Translations under genes and position numbers: made by a program
Assembly (NCBI GenBank): GCA_937948705.1
Contig: CALECF010000097.1
Location: 1 to 40,743 of the forward strand
Source of the DNA: an uncultured Anaerosolibacter sp.
GTDB lineage: Bacteria > Bacillota_A > Clostridia > Peptostreptococcales > Thermotaleaceae
Reading direction: 5' to 3'
DNA: 40,743 nt
Notes under the pieces: generated by a model
The model's database searches: none
Seen by the model: only the letters and a program-made list of their open reading frames with translations
Told to the model about the DNA's origin: nothing
Part shown: positions 39,166 through 40,743 of the stretch, piece after piece
How the letters are laid out: every line of letters starts with the position of its first letter
Numbering within the stretch: the first letter of the stretch is position 1

Positions 39166-39747
39166 ATGAAAGATATACTGGTGTTAAGGGAATTAGATCA
39201 AATAAAGGCGATTTCTCATCCCTATCGTATAGAAATTATTGAATGCTTTGAAGATGAACAACCTGCTACAGCAAAGCAAATTGCCGATCGTATGGGAGAA
39301 CCCCATGCCAAAATTAACTATCATATCAAAACTCTTCAAAAGGTAGGTATCCTGGAGCTGATTGATGAAAAGGTGAAGTCAGGAATTATTGAAAAATACT
39401 ATCGACCTGCGGCAAAAACTTTTGTGATTGATCGAAGTATTATGAATACTGGGGAGAAGGGCGTAATTGAGTCAATTAATCAGGCCTCTATCTCTATATT
39501 TGAAAACATTAGCAAAGACTTTTATCGGGCTATTGAGAATGCTAATGATTCAGACTATGCAAAAAAAATGCTGCACTATAATGATTATTATTTAACCATT
39601 GAAGAAACAGAAGAACTCCAATGCATTTTGAAGGATACAATAGAGGAGTATATCAAGGATAAAAAAGATAAATCCCGAGAAGGTACAAAGGCTTATTCTA
39701 TTTCAACATTAACGATTCCTAGGGTGAAAAAAAAGGAAATAAGGTAA
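39166..39747 (+). CDS. ArsR-like winged-helix regulator
   Basis: The 193-residue protein has an N-terminal winged helix (about 8-85). AISHPYRIEIIECF, ATAKQIADRMGEPHAKINYH and LQKVGILELIDEK are typical of the HTH_20/ArsR group. The longer C-terminal part (about 90-193) is helical and charged and probably serves as dimer or ligand domain. No cysteine metal-binding motif is visible, so this is not a classical metal sensor. ATG 39166 follows GAGGAG. The perfect promoter with a dyad at the start site suggests autorepression. The DUF456 gene follows beyond a terminator. Confidence 0.88.
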   Translation: MKDILVLRELDQIKAISHPYRIEIIECFEDEQPATAKQIADRMGEPHAKINYHIKTLQKVGILELIDEKVKSGIIEKYYRPAAKTFVIDRSIMNTGEKGVIESINQASISIFENISKDFYRAIENANDSDYAKKMLHYNDYYLTIEETEELQCILKDTIEEYIKDKKDKSREGTKAYSISTLTIPRVKKKEIR

Positions 39748-39755
39748 TAATAATA

Positions 39756-39786
39756 AAAGACTTATGTGGTTTCTACATAAGTCTTT
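39756..39786 (+). terminator. Terminator of ArsR-like gene
   Basis: The 12-bp perfect stem AAAGACTTATGT with ACATAAGTCTTT has a seven-base loop. The T tail is short. Confidence 0.82.
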
Positions 39787-39881
39787 ATCATTATGTATTT
39801 CAGGATATATTTTTTAGTGTTCATTTTTAAAAATATACGAATGCTCCAGATGTGGATTTTTAATACAGAGGGGGTGGATAT

Positions 39882-40352
39882 ATGTTGATACTTACGGTTA
39901 TCCTTATGATGATTGGTTTTATTGGTGCGATTGTTCCAGGAATTCCGGGCATTGGATTGATGTTTTTATCTGCTTTGCTCTATGGTGTTGTTTCTCAGTT
40001 CCAACAAATCAGCATTGTCTGGATCGTCATCTTTGGTATATTAACGTTAATATCCTTTGCATTGAACTATATAACCAGTATAATGACAGCGAAAAAATTT
40101 GGTGCAACGAAATTCGGAATGATTGGAGGTATTGTGGGTACGATTGTCGGTGGGATTGTACTGAATATACCTGGTCTGTTTCTAGGTCAATTTGTAGGAA
40201 TGTTATTTGGAGAGATTTATGGAGGTAAGTCTTTGCAGCCTTCTGCTAAGGCAGGATTTGGTGGTGTAATAGGCTACATACTTGGGATGACCATCAATGT
40301 TTCTATCGCATTTTTTATGATGGCTGTTTTTCTATTTAAAACGATAAGATGA
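39882..40352 (+). CDS. DUF456 membrane protein
   Basis: The 156-residue integral membrane protein has about four hydrophobic segments. Family features are FIGAIVPGIPGIGLMFLSAL at the start and the repeated Gly-rich stretches GMIGGIVGTIVGGIVLNIPG and GQFVGMLFGEIYGGK, followed by AGFGGVIGYILG. The function is unknown. ATG 39882 follows GAGGGGGTGG. The endonuclease IV gene starts 22 bases after its stop and likely shares the transcript. Confidence 0.92.
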   Translation: MLILTVILMMIGFIGAIVPGIPGIGLMFLSALLYGVVSQFQQISIVWIVIFGILTLISFALNYITSIMTAKKFGATKFGMIGGIVGTIVGGIVLNIPGLFLGQFVGMLFGEIYGGKSLQPSAKAGFGGVIGYILGMTINVSIAFFMMAVFLFKTIR

Positions 40353-40374
40353 AAGGTGTATAGGAGGTGGCTAA

Positions 40375-40743
40375 ATGTTAAACATAGGGGCTCACTTAAC
40401 CATATCAAGGGGATACGAAAAAGCTGCTCGAGAAGCTATTTCAATTGATGCCAATACGTTTCAGTTTTTTACAAGAAATCCAAGGGGGGCAAAGGCAAAG
40501 GCTTTAGATCTAGAGGATATTCAGATGCTGGATGCAATGAGTAAGGCCCATGGGTTTGCTTCGCTATTGGCCCATGCGCCCTATACATACAATCTGGCTT
40601 CGGGTGATGAAGATATATGGAATCTTGGAAAACGGCTGCTTCGAGATGATTTAGACAGGCTTCAGCATATGGAAAGCTGTAGTTATATTGTGTTTCATCC
40701 AGGAAGCCATGTTCAGAAGGGGATAGATTTTGGGATTAACCGA
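40375..40743 (+). CDS. nfo: Endonuclease IV (deoxyribonuclease IV), partial at right edge
   Basis: This AP endonuclease of base-excision repair nicks DNA 5' to abasic sites using three zinc ions. The first 123 residues are in the window and the rest lies beyond the edge. The start MLNIGAHLTISRGYE is typical, zinc ligand His67 is in LAHAPYTYN and another ligand, His108 or His112, is in FHPGSH. ATG 40375 follows AGGAGGTGG. The reading frame is open to the last base. Confidence 0.93.
   Translation, partial: MLNIGAHLTISRGYEKAAREAISIDANTFQFFTRNPRGAKAKALDLEDIQMLDAMSKAHGFASLLAHAPYTYNLASGDEDIWNLGKRLLRDDLDRLQHMESCSYIVFHPGSHVQKGIDFGINR

Overview
The window is AT-rich, gene-dense DNA from a low-GC, endospore-forming Gram-positive bacterium. 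The sequence shows strong AGGAGG-type ribosome binding sites, a Spo0E-like phosphatase, a YtrH/YtrI sporulation pair, many hairpin terminators and a typical clostridial core gene set. I infer a member of the Clostridia, perhaps close to Alkaliphilus. That placement rests on the general look of the genes, not on any search. I saw no rRNA, tRNA, CRISPR array or prophage.

Layout. Positions 1-4000 are gene-poor and look like accreted or decaying DNA. They hold a partial IS30-family transposase running off the left edge, a 70-residue unknown, a Spo0E-like gene with a TTG start, an orphan class III nucleotidyl-cyclase-like gene, a FlK-like thioesterase and the 3' stump of a GGDEF gene. From 4 to 11 kb come a HAD phosphatase, an HD hydrolase, an RlmD-type 23S rRNA methyltransferase, two small conserved proteins, a large SWIM-SNF2 ATPase and an orphan STAS protein. 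From 11 to 16 kb are small membrane and zinc-ribbon proteins, a hydrophobic protein made of two repeats, DUF2809, a solo B3/B4 domain, DUF4846, the YtrH-YtrI pair and a DUF1461 protein. From 16 to 22 kb are an XRE regulator, an MFS and a MATE transporter, DUF1232, a cyclophilin, a Nudix hydrolase and class II fructose-bisphosphate aldolase.

Between the aldolase gene and pssA lies a 400-base gap holding a candidate structured RNA. From 22 to 30 kb are pssA, an RsmF/NOP2-type methyltransferase, RsuA- and RluA-type pseudouridine synthases, a divergent pair of unknown genes, a membrane protein with an MltG-like N-terminal domain only, two zinc-ribbon Nudix proteins (one NudC) and a rhizobial-type asparaginase. 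From 30 kb to the end are a HEPN-like protein resembling the C-terminal half of Csm6/TIGR02710 proteins, signal peptidase I, a CBS protein, a TGS-uridine-kinase-like nucleoside kinase, glutaminase, a Nudix hydrolase, a TM1586-type nitroreductase, a MASE3-SpoIIE phosphatase, an ArsR-like regulator, DUF456 and the start of endonuclease IV.

Taken together, most genes are single-gene or two-gene units separated by strong terminators. Themes are rRNA modification (four enzymes), nucleotide sanitation (four Nudix proteins), sporulation and signalling. The best candidates for undescribed biology are the orphan cyclase-like protein (2231-2983), the CARF-less HEPN-like protein (30769-31608) and the hairpin-rich RNA candidate (22117-22246). 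None of the three sits in a recognisable defence cassette here.
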